DNA of 64,000 bases from Bacteroidetes bacterium UBA6161 (lineage in GTDB: Bacteria > Bacteroidota > Bacteroidia > NS11-12g > UBA955). Below, piece after piece: positions 34,834-44,434 of this stretch (position 1 is the first letter of the stretch; each line of letters begins with the position of its first letter). The position numbers were made by a program, and so were the translations under genes. The DNA lies in assembly GCA_002422315.1 (NCBI GenBank), contig DIUJ01000049.1, positions 1,722-65,721 of the forward strand, read 5' to 3'. The notes beneath the pieces are model-generated. The model was given only the letters and a program-made list of their open reading frames with translations. It searched no databases and had not been told where the DNA came from.

Positions 34834-35601
34834 TTAAGCGGAGAGTAAAATGAGCATGGCCATTAGAGTAATAATAAAACCTAGGATTGCAAAACCTCTT
34901 AAATATTTGCTCGAAATACCTATTGCAGCAAATAATATAGACAATAACATAAGCACTATACTTAAATCTATTGGTGTAAACCAGAGAATTATAGACAATA
35001 AAAAGGAAAGAACAGAAAATATTGGTGAATTTGTATTCTCTGTATTATTGGTTTCTGTTATTGAATCCTGAGTAAGATTAGAGCTGGGGTTTGCAGGAAC
35101 AGAACCAGGGGAGGGGTTTGGAGTTGGAGAAGGAATTATTCTAACATTTGCATTTAAAGAATTGAAATTATCACTTGATCCATTTGGGTATACAATTTTA
35201 TGGATATTTTTTTTTGCCGTAAAGTAGAAAGGACCGTAGGGGTTGTCACATTTTACATATTTAATTTCATCATCATTTATTTCTATGACGTATGCATTTA
35301 TAAGCTGTCCATCTACCAAAAATATTTTGTCGCAAGGCTGCAAACTGTCTCTATAAATATTTTCACTTGTCGCTTTTTCCACTAATATCTTTTTCTCCAA
35401 TTGTATTATTGGAATTTTATCTACTGTTAAATTTTTATTTTTAGAAGATAGCTGTGAAGCAATAGGTTTCTCGGCAAAAAAGTGGGGTTTGTATATTTGT
35501 AAACTGTATCCCTTGTTATATGTTCTTTTTTGGGTGGAACAAGATTGAAACGAAATAGCCAACATTAGTAGGAAAGTTAAAAATGCAAAAGGTTTTTTCA
35601 T
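34834..35601 (-). CDS. Paralogous lipoprotein with C-terminal membrane segments (copy 3)
   Basis: A 255-aa predicted lipoprotein. The ATG at 35601 (MKKPFAF) is a better start than the TTG three codons upstream. Lipobox FQSC is followed by STQKRTYNKGYSLQ, nearly as in copy 1, and the module QPCDKIFL...INAYVIEINDDEIKYVKC...HKIVYPNGSSDNFN. A Pro/Ser/Asn-rich linker then leads to three hydrophobic segments at the C-terminus, where copy 1 has one. An N-terminal lipid anchor together with C-terminal membrane helices is unusual. Confidence 0.75.
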   Translation of the reverse strand: MKKPFAFLTFLLMLAISFQSCSTQKRTYNKGYSLQIYKPHFFAEKPIASQLSSKNKNLTVDKIPIIQLEKKILVEKATSENIYRDSLQPCDKIFLVDGQLINAYVIEINDDEIKYVKCDNPYGPFYFTAKKNIHKIVYPNGSSDNFNSLNANVRIIPSPTPNPSPGSVPANPSSNLTQDSITETNNTENTNSPIFSVLSFLLSIILWFTPIDLSIVLMLLSILFAAIGISSKYLRGFAILGFIITLMAMLILLSA

Positions 35602-35720
35602 AAGATACAATTTGAATGCAATTTAAAAAAAATAAATTGTTTTAAAAATTTAAGTTTTAAAAACAATCAATTTTAGACAAACATATTTTTTTTACAGAAG
35701 AGAGTTGTTACTTATATAAT

Positions 35721-36449
35721 TTAAGATTGCTCGGCAAAAAGTTTCTTCCAAGCTTTTTCGCAAACTATTTCTTCAGCTTTCTTTTTAGAATGATTTGTTT
35801 CGGAGGCTATTGGTTCATTATCTATAAGCAGTTGAATTTCAAAGAAATTTGATTTTGCTTTTTTGAATTCTCTTAAGGTTTGGAAAGTAACCACCTTTTT
35901 ATTTTTCTGAGCGTATTCAAACAACTTACCTTTATAGCTTATTTCAGATTCCTCGAGTTCTTTTAAATCTAGATGGGCTTCAATTATTTTTTTCTTTATG
36001 AATCGAACTGTTTTTTTATAGCCGTGGTCTAAATAAAAAGCACCAACAAGGGCTTCTAATGCATTGCCACCAAGGGTATACAGTATATCTTTTCTTGCAC
36101 CTACTGTAATATCAAAGTGTATGAGGTTTTGTAGACCAATTTTTTCAGAAAGCTTCCCTAGTTTTTCTCTACTTACCATTTTTGAGCGCATTTCTGTTAG
36201 AAAGCCTTCATCTTTTAATGGAAATTTAAAAAAAAGTAGTTCTGCAACCACAAGGTCTAAAATTGCATCTCCTAAAAATTCTAATCGTTCATTGTCTTCT
36301 CTGAATTTTGTATTCTCAGACCTATTCGCAACAGTTTTATGAGTAAACGCGAGTTTATAAACTTTTAAATTTCTGGGTGAATAACCTGTGATTTTTCTAA
36401 TTTGCTTCGCAAATTCATTGTCCGAAGAATTAAAGCGAATGCTAATCAT
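35721..36449 (-). CDS. rnc: Ribonuclease III
   Basis: A 242-aa double-strand RNA endonuclease for rRNA and mRNA processing. The signature NERLEFLGDAILDL (53-66) and the second acidic site in LGGNALEALVGAFYLDHG are present; a dsRNA-binding domain occupies about 165-240. It is third in the acpP-fabF-rnc operon, 9 bases after fabF, an order common in Bacteroidota. The 110 bases downstream hold no gene. Confidence 0.95.
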   Translation of the reverse strand: MISIRFNSSDNEFAKQIRKITGYSPRNLKVYKLAFTHKTVANRSENTKFREDNERLEFLGDAILDLVVAELLFFKFPLKDEGFLTEMRSKMVSREKLGKLSEKIGLQNLIHFDITVGARKDILYTLGGNALEALVGAFYLDHGYKKTVRFIKKKIIEAHLDLKELEESEISYKGKLFEYAQKNKKVVTFQTLREFKKAKSNFFEIQLLIDNEPIASETNHSKKKAEEIVCEKAWKKLFAEQS

Positions 36450-36458
36450 TCCAGAGTA

Positions 36459-37712
36459 TTATGGAATATATCTTTTGAAAATTACCGATACATTGTGACC
36501 ACCAAAACCAAAAGTATTACTTAACACCGCATTAATTTCTCTTTTTTGAGGTGTATTAAAAGTAAAATTCAATTTAGAATCAAAAGATTCGTCATCGGTA
36601 AAATGATTTATAGTTGGAGGTACAAGGTTATGTTGCATAGCTAAAATTGAAGCAATAGCTTCTACAGCACCAGCAGCGCCAAGTAAATGTCCAGTCATAG
36701 ATTTTGTGGAGCTAATGTTAAGTTTATATGCATGTTCTCCAAAAACACTTTGAACAGCTTTTACTTCGCTAATATCTCCTAAGGGGGTAGAAGTACCATG
36801 AACATTGATATAATCAATTTCTTCAGGCTTCATGTTCGCATCTTTCAATGCGTTTATCATTACATTTTTTGCACCTAATCCTTCTGGATGAGGGGCAGTA
36901 ATATGGTATGAGTCTGCAGAAAGACCGCCTCCTACCATTTCGCAATAAATTTTAGCACCTCTTGCAAGTGCATGGTCTAGTTCTTCTAAGATGATAGCTC
37001 CAGAGCCTTCTCCTAATACAAATCCATCTCTTTCTTTGTCAAATGGTCTTGATGCAGTTTTAGGATCATCATTTCTTTCAGACAAGGCCTTCATAGAGTT
37101 AAAACCACCAATTGCTGGCTCATTAACACATGCTTCTGAACCACCAGAGATTATAACGTCTGCTTTTCCTAACCTAATAATGTTAAAAGCATCTACCAAA
37201 GCATTGTTAGCAGAAGCACACGCAGATACGGTAGTATAATTAGGTCCTCTAAAACCATAACGAATGCTAATATAACCAGAAGCTATATCTGCAATCATCA
37301 TAGGGATAAAGAAAGGAGAAAATCTAGGAGTTCCATCTCCTTTGGCGTATTCAACCACCTCGTTAAAGAAACTTGTTAAACCGCCTATGCCTGAACCCCA
37401 AATTACCCCAGACCTATCTAAATCTATATTCTCTAAATTTAGGCCAGAGTCATTAATGGCTTCTTGGGTACTTACCAAGGCATATTGCGTAAATAAATCC
37501 ATCCTTCTCGCATCTTTTTTGTCGAGAATTCCGGTAGGATCAAAATTTTTAACTTCACAAGCAAATTGTGTTTTAAATTTTGACGTATCAAATCGAGTAA
37601 TAGGCCCGGCACCGCTCATACCATTGGTCAAGCCTTTCCAATATTCTTCTACAGAATTGCCTAATGGCGTAAGTGCGCCCAGACCTGTAACTACTACTCG
37701 TTTCAATTCCAT
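36459..37712 (-). CDS. fabF: 3-oxoacyl-ACP synthase II
   Basis: A 417-aa elongating ketosynthase of type II fatty acid synthesis. The catalytic triad is C165 (TVSACASANN) with the histidines of VHGTSTPLGD and KSMTGHLLGAAGA; GFGGHNV near the end is also typical. It follows acpP after 10 bases and precedes rnc. Confidence 0.97.
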   Translation of the reverse strand: MELKRVVVTGLGALTPLGNSVEEYWKGLTNGMSGAGPITRFDTSKFKTQFACEVKNFDPTGILDKKDARRMDLFTQYALVSTQEAINDSGLNLENIDLDRSGVIWGSGIGGLTSFFNEVVEYAKGDGTPRFSPFFIPMMIADIASGYISIRYGFRGPNYTTVSACASANNALVDAFNIIRLGKADVIISGGSEACVNEPAIGGFNSMKALSERNDDPKTASRPFDKERDGFVLGEGSGAIILEELDHALARGAKIYCEMVGGGLSADSYHITAPHPEGLGAKNVMINALKDANMKPEEIDYINVHGTSTPLGDISEVKAVQSVFGEHAYKLNISSTKSMTGHLLGAAGAVEAIASILAMQHNLVPPTINHFTDDESFDSKLNFTFNTPQKREINAVLSNTFGFGGHNVSVIFKRYIP

Positions 37713-37722
37713 TTAGGAGATA

Positions 37723-37959
37723 TTATTTAATATTTGCCTCAATGTAACTTACAGCTTCACCAACTGTTTGAATTTTTTCCGCTTGCTCATCAGGAATTGC
37801 AATGTTGAATTCTTTTTCGAATTCCATAATCAATTCTACTGTGTCTAGTGAATCTGCTCCTAAATCTTGAGTGAAGCTAGCTTCAATAGTAACTTCGCTT
37901 TCTTCTACTCCTAGTTTGTCAACTATAATTGACTTAACTTTTGCTGCAATATCTGACAT
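37723..37959 (-). CDS. acpP: Acyl carrier protein
   Basis: A 78-aa acidic carrier protein; S37 in GADSLDTVEL is the phosphopantetheine attachment site. It leads the acpP-fabF-rnc operon. The gap to ribE (37960-38088) is AT-rich with no clear TAnnTTTG box. Confidence 0.97.
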   Translation of the reverse strand: MSDIAAKVKSIIVDKLGVEESEVTIEASFTQDLGADSLDTVELIMEFEKEFNIAIPDEQAEKIQTVGEAVSYIEANIK

Positions 37960-38088
37960 AATTTTTAATGTTTTAAATCGGGTGCAAATAACATTTTTTT
38001 AATCAAATTAGGCAAATTTTTTTTTGCTTTTTTATCCAACTTAGAGGAGTTGCATTCTGTAATATTAATAAATTCAGCAATTTAACCC

Positions 38089-38685
38089 TTATTGTTCTCG
38101 GTTTTTTAGCATTTTAATAATGTATTTCCCTAGTATATCGAATTCTAAATTTACCAAATCTCCTATTTTAAGGGTATGGAAATTTGTATTATCGTATGTA
38201 TAAGGTATAATTGCTACTGAAAATTTGCCATATTCACTCTCTACAACAGTTAAACTTACCCCGTTTATACAAATTGAACCCTTTTGAACTGTAGTATGCT
38301 CTTCATTCGATGGAGTATATTCAAAACGATAAATCCAACTACCATCTTTGTTTTCGATAGATACACACTTAGCTACAAGGTCAACATGTCCTTGAACAAA
38401 ATGACCATCTAGTCTTTGGGATGCAAGCAATGCTCTTTCTAAATTTATTGTATCTCTTTTTTGCAGCGAACCAATATTGGTTTTTTGAATTGTTTCTTCA
38501 ATTGCTGTTACAGTGTAAGTGTTATCTTTAATTGCCACTACTGTTAAGCAAACCCCGTTATGTGCCAAACTTTGGTCTATTTTCAATTGGTCTGTAAAAT
38601 TGCTCTCGAAGGTAAGATGCATGTTGCTACCCTCTTTTTGGATATCTATTAAGGTACCCAAAGTCTCTATTATTCCTGTAAACAT
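38089..38685 (-). CDS. ribE: Riboflavin synthase alpha chain
   Basis: A 198-aa enzyme that dismutates two lumazines to riboflavin. Two lumazine-binding repeats are visible, each with a GVCLTV or GVSLTV segment. The family start MFTGIIE is at 38685; a Met five codons earlier gives a longer frame that I reject. A -7 box lies 18 bases upstream. There is no FMN riboswitch before it. Confidence 0.93.
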   Translation of the reverse strand: MFTGIIETLGTLIDIQKEGSNMHLTFESNFTDQLKIDQSLAHNGVCLTVVAIKDNTYTVTAIEETIQKTNIGSLQKRDTINLERALLASQRLDGHFVQGHVDLVAKCVSIENKDGSWIYRFEYTPSNEEHTTVQKGSICINGVSLTVVESEYGKFSVAIIPYTYDNTNFHTLKIGDLVNLEFDILGKYIIKMLKNREQ

Positions 38686-38702
38686 AGTTATTTTTCTCAC
38701 TG

Positions 38703-38710
38703 CAAATTTA
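38703..38710 (-). promoter_or_regulatory. -7 promoter box of ribE (TAAATTTG)
   Basis: On the minus strand TAAATTTG fits TAnnTTTG and would give a leader of about 12 bases before the ATG at 38685. No -33 TTG at the usual distance. Confidence 0.42.
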
Positions 38711-38823
38711 CTTTATCTATCCTTTAATCTTGTGTATTTCATATTAGAAATTTAACTTTCGTGGTCTTTGTCTATTTTGCAATACAAATTCAATTTGATT
38801 GAACAACAAAAAATCGCAGTAAA

Positions 38824-38855
38824 TTGTTCTAATTTAAATGTAAATTTTAACTTCG
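38824..38855 (+). promoter_or_regulatory. Possible promoter of serC-serA
   Basis: TAACTTCG at 38848-38855 is one base off the -7 consensus and TTG at 38824-38826 is a possible -33 with a 21-base spacer. It lies 37 bases before the serC ATG. Confidence 0.35.
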
Positions 38856-38892
38856 CACCCTGAACTTATACATTACTAAAATATAAAAAATC

Positions 38893-39945
38893 ATGGTACA
38901 CAACTTTTCAGCAGGCCCATCTATCCTTTTTCCTTATGCTTTCGATGAAGCAACCAAAGCAATTCAAAATTTCGAAAACACAGGATTGTCAATTTTGGAA
39001 GTGTCCCACCGCGGCAAAGAATTTGTTGCAGTGATGGATCAAGCGCAACAAATAATCAAAGACTTACTTCAGGTTCCAGAAGGTTACAAAGTTTTGTTTT
39101 TGGGAGGTGGTGCAAGCATGCAGTTTTTGCAAGTTGCATACAATCTATTGGAAACCAATGCCGCCTATGTTAATACGGGTACATGGGCTTCTAACGCCAT
39201 TAAAGAAGCCAAAGCATTTGGCCAAGTGAATGTTATCGCTTCTTCTGAAGAGCAAAAATTTAGTTTTATACCTAAAGATTATAGCATACCTGAAAATTCA
39301 GACTATTTTCATTGTACTAGCAACAATACAATATATGGTACACAAATGAATTCTTTCCCAGACTCGCCAGTAACAATGGTATGTGATATGTCTTCGGATA
39401 TAATGAGCAAAGCAGTAGACGTTTCTAAGTTTGGGTTGATTTATGCAGGTGCACAAAAAAATATGGGACCAGCTGGTGTAACTGTAGTTATTGTTAAAGA
39501 GGATATTTTAGGAAAAGTTTCTCGTCATATTCCTTCCATGATGGATTATAGAGTTCATATAAAGGGCGAAAGTATGTTTAATACTCCTCCAGTTTTTCCA
39601 ATCTATGTTCTTTTGAAAAACTTAGAATGGGTGAAAAAAGTTGGAGGTGTTAATGCAATGCAAAAAATAGCCACAGATAGAGCCAACCTTTTGTATTCTG
39701 AGATTGATTCAAATCCTCTTTTTAAAGCGGTTGTAAATGACCCTATGGATAGGTCTCAAATGAATGCAACTTTTGTATTACAAGACAATAGTTTGGATGA
39801 TAAATTTTTAGCGGCTTGCAAAGAAGCAAAAATTTCTGGATTGAAAGGCCATAGGTCTGTTGGTGGGTTTAGGGCCTCCATGTATAATGCTCTTCCTTTA
39901 GAAAGCGTAGAAGCACTTGTGAATGTAATGAGAACTTTTAATTAA
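38893..39945 (+). CDS. serC: Phosphoserine aminotransferase
   Basis: A 350-aa PLP enzyme of serine synthesis (also used for PLP synthesis together with pdxA, 9443). NFSAGPS at the start, LGGGASMQF, the PLP lysine region YAGAQKNMGPAGVT and the C-terminal GLKGHRSVGGFRASMYNA are all family marks. It is followed after 8 bases by serA. Confidence 0.95.
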   Translation: MVHNFSAGPSILFPYAFDEATKAIQNFENTGLSILEVSHRGKEFVAVMDQAQQIIKDLLQVPEGYKVLFLGGGASMQFLQVAYNLLETNAAYVNTGTWASNAIKEAKAFGQVNVIASSEEQKFSFIPKDYSIPENSDYFHCTSNNTIYGTQMNSFPDSPVTMVCDMSSDIMSKAVDVSKFGLIYAGAQKNMGPAGVTVVIVKEDILGKVSRHIPSMMDYRVHIKGESMFNTPPVFPIYVLLKNLEWVKKVGGVNAMQKIATDRANLLYSEIDSNPLFKAVVNDPMDRSQMNATFVLQDNSLDDKFLAACKEAKISGLKGHRSVGGFRASMYNALPLESVEALVNVMRTFN

Positions 39946-39953
39946 TAATAAAA

Positions 39954-40919
39954 ATGAAAATATTAGCAAACGACGGGATTGATAAATCTGCAAAAGACAT
40001 TTTAGAAAATAATGGTTTCGAAGTAATAACAGATAAAATTTCCCAGGATGAGTTGGCCTCCAAAATTATAGATTTTGATGTTCTTTTGGTAAGAAGTGCT
40101 ACAAAAGTTACTGCTCAAATCATAGAAGCATCTAATTTAAAGTTGATAGGTAGGGCAGGAGTAGGTACAGATAATATAGATAAAGTAGCTGCAGCTAAAA
40201 AAAATATCCCTGTTATTAATACCCCCGCAGCTAGTTCTATTTCAGTCGCAGAATTAGTCTTTGCTCACCTTTTTGGTATGGCTAGGTTTTTACACCTTTC
40301 TAATAGAGAAATGCCTTTGCATGGTGTACAGAAATTTAAGGATTTGAAAAATGAATATTCTAAAGGAATTGAATTAAAAGGTAAAACAATTGGCATAATT
40401 GGTTTTGGTAGAATAGGACAAGAAACAGCCAAAATAGCTCTTGGTGTGGGTATGAAAGTAATGTATTTCGATATGTATAGCAACCTTTTACAAGTTCCTT
40501 TTTCTTTCCATCCCGATTTAGGTCTAGAACCAGTTATGGTAAATATTCAAAAGGTAGAACTTGAGGAATTGTTATCGCATGCTGATTTTATAAGTTTACA
40601 CGTTCCTAAAACAGAGAAACCAATTTTAGCTAAAGAAGAGTTTGAAAAAATGAAACAAGGTGTTGGAATTGTAAACTGTGCTAGAGGTGGCGTGGTAGAC
40701 GAACCCTCTTTAAAAGCGGCATTAGATTCAGGTAAAGTAGCCTTTGCAGGATTGGATGTATTTGAAAACGAACCACCTTTAAATGATATGATGTTATCCA
40801 TTCCTAATGTTTCTTTATCTCCTCATTGTGGTGCTTCTACTAAAGAGGCGCAAGAAAGAATAGGGGTAGAATTAGCAAACCAAATAATCCATCACCTAAA
40901 ATCGAGTTCACTTGCCTAA
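39954..40919 (+). CDS. serA: D-3-phosphoglycerate dehydrogenase (short form)
   Basis: A 321-aa D-2-hydroxyacid dehydrogenase making 3-phosphohydroxypyruvate. The NAD motif GFGRIGQ, the catalytic Arg in RAGVGTDNID and NCARGGVVDE, Glu in FENEPP and His in SPHCGAST are present. It lacks the C-terminal ACT domain, so feedback control by serine through ACT is not expected. It sits between serC and the DUF1015 gene, which starts inside its last codons. Confidence 0.92.
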   Translation: MKILANDGIDKSAKDILENNGFEVITDKISQDELASKIIDFDVLLVRSATKVTAQIIEASNLKLIGRAGVGTDNIDKVAAAKKNIPVINTPAASSISVAELVFAHLFGMARFLHLSNREMPLHGVQKFKDLKNEYSKGIELKGKTIGIIGFGRIGQETAKIALGVGMKVMYFDMYSNLLQVPFSFHPDLGLEPVMVNIQKVELEELLSHADFISLHVPKTEKPILAKEEFEKMKQGVGIVNCARGGVVDEPSLKAALDSGKVAFAGLDVFENEPPLNDMMLSIPNVSLSPHCGASTKEAQERIGVELANQIIHHLKSSSLA

Positions 40920-42117
40920 ATTAAGCCCTTTTGTAGCTACCCATGCAAATGAAGGTTTCCATCATTTGGTAGCCGAAAATACGCATCTTAGTTTGACTAC
41001 AGAGCAATTAACCCAGAAATTGGAAGAAAATCCTTTTTCTTATCTACATATTTTTAAACCTCAAATCCATTTTAATTCTAACGATAAAAGTGGAATGTTT
41101 TATTCTTTTGGGAAAAATTACTACAACCAATTAAAAGAACAAGGGGTTCTGGTAAAAGATAAAACTCCAGCTTATTATATTTATAAGCAAAAATTTATAG
41201 ATGGAATAGAGTTTATTGGGATAGTAGCTACAGCAGCGGCTTCAGATTATAGAAACGATACTATAAAAAAACATGAAAATACTTTAGTTGAAAAAGAAGT
41301 ATTGTTAGAAAAACATTTGGATACCACAGGTATCATAGGAGAACCGGTATTGTTAACTTACAAACAAACAGATTCTATAGATTCTATCGTGCATCAAATA
41401 ATGGATAGTTTACCAACATTTGAATTTGAGTATAACGACAAGTCTATTCATACTTTTTGGAAAGTGGATTCCACAGATTTTATCCAAAGTGTTACACAAG
41501 AGTTTGCCAATGTTCAGAGTTTCTACATTGCAGATGGACACCATAGATGTGCAGCGATGGCTAGGAAAATAGAACACTCTAATTTGGAGGATTGCAACAT
41601 GCTTTGTTATCTAATTCCTGATAACCAATTGCGCATATTACCTTTTTATCGTTTGTTAAACTTAGAATTTAACACCGAAGAGTTGATACTTTCTCTAGGG
41701 GAATATTTCGAACTTGAAAAAGTTGAAAATCCTTATATGAATTTACACGACAATCAACTTCTTTTGGTTCTTCCTCATGCCTTTTTTCTTTTAAGTTTGA
41801 AAGAGAGTTTTAATGCAGGCTTAGTTTCTGTTTTAGATAATTTAAATGTATCTATATTAGAAAATTTTGTTTTCAAAACGTATTTTAATGTAGAAGACAG
41901 TAGGTTAGAAAACAAAATAGAATATTTTTCCGGAAAAGTTCCTTTGGATAAAATTATTGATTTGGTAAATAGAGGGGATTATAAATTGGCTTTTTCTTTG
42001 TCTTCTCTAACAACAAAAGATATAGTAGCAATAAGTGAAGCCGGTTTAACAATGCCTCCCAAGTCTACTTATGTAGAACCTAAATTATTGTCGGGTTGTT
42101 TGATTCATGAATTTTAG
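40912..42117 (+). CDS. DUF1015 family protein
   Basis: A 401-aa protein of PF06245. FYIADGHHRCAAM is the family's HxR-type signature, and the start LPKLSPFVA matches the usual MPKIxPF opening. That fixes a TTG start at 40912, overlapping the serA stop by 8 bases. The function is unknown, but the gene stands next to serA-serC in many genomes, which suggests a link to serine metabolism. Confidence 0.88.
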   Translation: MPKLSPFVATHANEGFHHLVAENTHLSLTTEQLTQKLEENPFSYLHIFKPQIHFNSNDKSGMFYSFGKNYYNQLKEQGVLVKDKTPAYYIYKQKFIDGIEFIGIVATAAASDYRNDTIKKHENTLVEKEVLLEKHLDTTGIIGEPVLLTYKQTDSIDSIVHQIMDSLPTFEFEYNDKSIHTFWKVDSTDFIQSVTQEFANVQSFYIADGHHRCAAMARKIEHSNLEDCNMLCYLIPDNQLRILPFYRLLNLEFNTEELILSLGEYFELEKVENPYMNLHDNQLLLVLPHAFFLLSLKESFNAGLVSVLDNLNVSILENFVFKTYFNVEDSRLENKIEYFSGKVPLDKIIDLVNRGDYKLAFSLSSLTTKDIVAISEAGLTMPPKSTYVEPKLLSGCLIHEF

Positions 42118-42156
42118 TGTTTCGTCTTACACTCTTTTTTTTCTTTTTAAAATAAA

Positions 42157-42186
42157 TTGAAACAAGCATATAAATAGGTACTTTTG
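42157..42186 (+). promoter_or_regulatory. Promoter of rseP-hscB
   Basis: TACTTTTG at 42179-42186 with TTG at 42157-42159, 19 bases apart: both Bacteroidota promoter elements are present. The start of transcription would be near 42192. Confidence 0.6.
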
Positions 42187-42210
42187 CAACCGTATTAAAT
42201 AAAATATTAA

Positions 42211-43539
42211 GTGGGAAATATAGTTATGATAGGGCAGCTATTACTAGCCCTTGCAATTTTAATAAGTCTACATGAGCTAGGTCATTTTCTAGCAGCTAGA
42301 ATGTTCGGAATCAAAGTAGAAAAGTTTTATCTGTTTTTCGATGCATGGGGTTTTAAACTTTTTAAGTTTAAAAAAGGCGATACCGAATATGGTATTGGTT
42401 GGTTGCCACTTGGAGGCTATGTGAAAATAGCAGGAATGGTAGACGAGTCTTTAGACAAAGAGCAAATGAACCAAGAACCTCAACCATGGGAGTTTAGAAG
42501 TAAACCAGCGTGGCAAAGAATGATAGTTATGGTGGGTGGTGTATTTGTAAATCTTGTTTTAGGGGTATTTATATATTCTTTAGGACTGTTTTATTACGGT
42601 GAGAAATATTTGGATCAAAAAACCATTAACGATAATGGAGGCATACAAGCAACAGAGCTAGGCATGAAATTGGGTTTTCAAACTGGAGATCAAATTTTGT
42701 TGGTTAACAATGAGAATATAAAAAGGCCAGAAGCTTTTCTTGAGAAAGCAATGCTTAACGATAATGTTAGTGTTTTAATACACAGGAATTTTAAAGATAC
42801 AACTATTCTTTTGCCCTCAAATACCGCAGATTTGATGACGGAAGGTAAAAAAAACATGCCTTTTGTTGCCAGATTTAAAAATATTGTTGAAAATATTGAA
42901 CCAGGTTCGGTTGCAGAAAAAGCAGGTCTTGAAAAAGGAGACGAATTGTTGACAATAAACGGTTCTTTTGCAGTATATTATGATCAATTATCATCTATTT
43001 TAGAAGAAAAACCAGATTCCATTCAAATTGGTGTTTTAAGAAATGGTCAAATTCAAAATCTATCAATCGTTAAATCCGACACTAGTTATAAATTAGGAAT
43101 ACAATTAGCAGACACCTATACAGATAAATTACAGATTAGAGAATATGGATTTATCGAATCGTTTTCTGTTGGTTCTGTCAAATCTTTTTCACTATTGGTA
43201 GCAAATGCGGAAGGGTTATGGAGAGTAGTATCTGGAAAAATAAAAGCTCAAAATGCCCTTCAAGGGCCAATTGCTATTGCAGGTATTTTTGGTAAAGTTT
43301 GGGATTGGCAGAATTTTTGGAATTTAACCGCGGTGCTTTCTCTTGTTTTAGCATTTATGAATTTACTTCCTATACCAGCGCTCGATGGTGGACACCTTCT
43401 TTTCTTAACTATAGAGGTAATAATAGGCCGTCCGCTTAGCGATAAAGTTTTGCATATTGCGCAGGTTATTGGCATGGTTCTAATATTGGCACTTATGGTT
43501 TTTGTCTTAGGAAACGATATTTTTAGGCTCTTTAAATAA
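42211..43539 (+). CDS. rseP: RIP metalloprotease RseP (site-2 protease)
   Basis: A 442-aa inner-membrane zinc protease that cuts anti-sigma factors or signal-peptide remnants within the membrane. HELGH at 21-25 in the first membrane segment and NLLPIPALDGGH near residue 390 make the active site; one or two PDZ domains lie between (GSVAEKAGLEKGDELLTING). The start is GTG at 42211; an ATG five codons later is possible. hscB follows after 8 bases. Confidence 0.92.
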   Translation: MGNIVMIGQLLLALAILISLHELGHFLAARMFGIKVEKFYLFFDAWGFKLFKFKKGDTEYGIGWLPLGGYVKIAGMVDESLDKEQMNQEPQPWEFRSKPAWQRMIVMVGGVFVNLVLGVFIYSLGLFYYGEKYLDQKTINDNGGIQATELGMKLGFQTGDQILLVNNENIKRPEAFLEKAMLNDNVSVLIHRNFKDTTILLPSNTADLMTEGKKNMPFVARFKNIVENIEPGSVAEKAGLEKGDELLTINGSFAVYYDQLSSILEEKPDSIQIGVLRNGQIQNLSIVKSDTSYKLGIQLADTYTDKLQIREYGFIESFSVGSVKSFSLLVANAEGLWRVVSGKIKAQNALQGPIAIAGIFGKVWDWQNFWNLTAVLSLVLAFMNLLPIPALDGGHLLFLTIEVIIGRPLSDKVLHIAQVIGMVLILALMVFVLGNDIFRLFK

Positions 43540-43547
43540 ATCGGAAT

Positions 43548-44054
43548 ATGTTAGAAAAGGATTATTTTAGTCTTTTCGAAATAAATCCTCATTTTTTAGT
43601 GGATACATCCCTTATTCGCAAAAAGTATCTACAATTGTCTAAGCAATTTCATCCTGATTTATCAGAACTAGAAGATAACAAAAATGTAGAACTAATTTCT
43701 GAACATATTAATAAAGCATATTCTGTTTTATGTAGTCCATATTTATTACTGCAATACTTTTTGGAGTATAAAGGATTATACTCGTCACAAAGTCCATCTG
43801 TTTTGCCCAAAGAATTTTTAATGGAAATGATGGAAACTAACGATGATATAGAAATTGCAAAAGAAAATAACAAAGAGGGTTTTTTAGAGGAGATCTTATC
43901 TCAAATAGAACTTAAACTAGAAGAAACCTATGAGAAAGCGAAAAATTTAGCACTAAAGGAAGACTTTGAGTCGGAAGGAAATCTTAAAGTATTAACTGAG
44001 CTAAATCAAATTATTTCCTATCTCTCTAAACTTCTTGCAAGACATACCAAATAG
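43548..44054 (+). CDS. hscB: Fe-S cluster co-chaperone HscB
   Basis: A 168-aa J-type co-chaperone that brings IscU to HscA. The J domain fills the first 75 residues, with the HPD motif at 35-37 (FHPDL); the C-terminal half is the helical HscB oligomerisation domain. The usual hscA and isc neighbours are absent here. A hairpin terminator lies 27 bases downstream. Confidence 0.85.
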   Translation: MLEKDYFSLFEINPHFLVDTSLIRKKYLQLSKQFHPDLSELEDNKNVELISEHINKAYSVLCSPYLLLQYFLEYKGLYSSQSPSVLPKEFLMEMMETNDDIEIAKENNKEGFLEEILSQIELKLEETYEKAKNLALKEDFESEGNLKVLTELNQIISYLSKLLARHTK

Positions 44055-44080
44055 TTAGGGCATTTAAAAAGACAACAATG

Positions 44081-44111
44081 AAACATATAGTATCGACAGT
44101 ATATGTTTTTT
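44081..44111 (+). terminator. Intrinsic terminator after hscB
   Basis: Nine-base stem AAACATATA (44081-44089) with TATATGTTT (44100-44108), ten-base loop, then a T run to 44111. AT-rich but well formed. Confidence 0.6.
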
Positions 44112-44434
44112 AGGACGAGTCCCCCGTGTAAGTACAAAAAGTTTACAGCAAATAAAAAGTCCTTTTGATGATTTGTAAGAATTACTTTTTAGATTTGTAA
44201 AAAGAAAAAAACGAAACGAAGTTTCGCTTATCCTTTTAATTTTGGGTGTATATACGAACTTTTGTTTCGTGTATATACGAGTTATAGGGAACCTCAGAAA
44301 AAAACACAAACAACGTAATGGTAAAATGTGGTGATGAACATACTGATATTGAAAAATTGATAAAAATTGAAATTAAAAGTAACTTAATAAATAGTCTCAT
44401 AGAAAGCATTTAATCCCTTAAATTAATAAAACTT
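44112..44434. repeat. Repeat-bearing gap before the CIA30 gene
   Basis: No convincing gene. CGAAAC/GTTTCG pairs at 44212-44226. GTGTATATACGA occurs twice, at 44246-44257 and 44269-44280, and the second copy runs into GTTATAGGG. A 31-codon frame at 44318-44413 is open but too short to support. The ends of this gap and of the gap after the CIA30 gene look like boundaries of an inserted cassette (see findings). Confidence 0.5.

Noticed and set aside
37342..37716. 124-codon plus-strand frame opposite fabF
   Set aside because: It is an antisense shadow of a strongly conserved gene.
38686..38760. FMN riboswitch before ribE
   Set aside because: The short gap lacks the conserved RFN-element sequence and is too small.
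44064..44309. 81-codon minus-strand frame after hscB
   Set aside because: It covers the hscB terminator and the direct repeats, with no recognisable domain.
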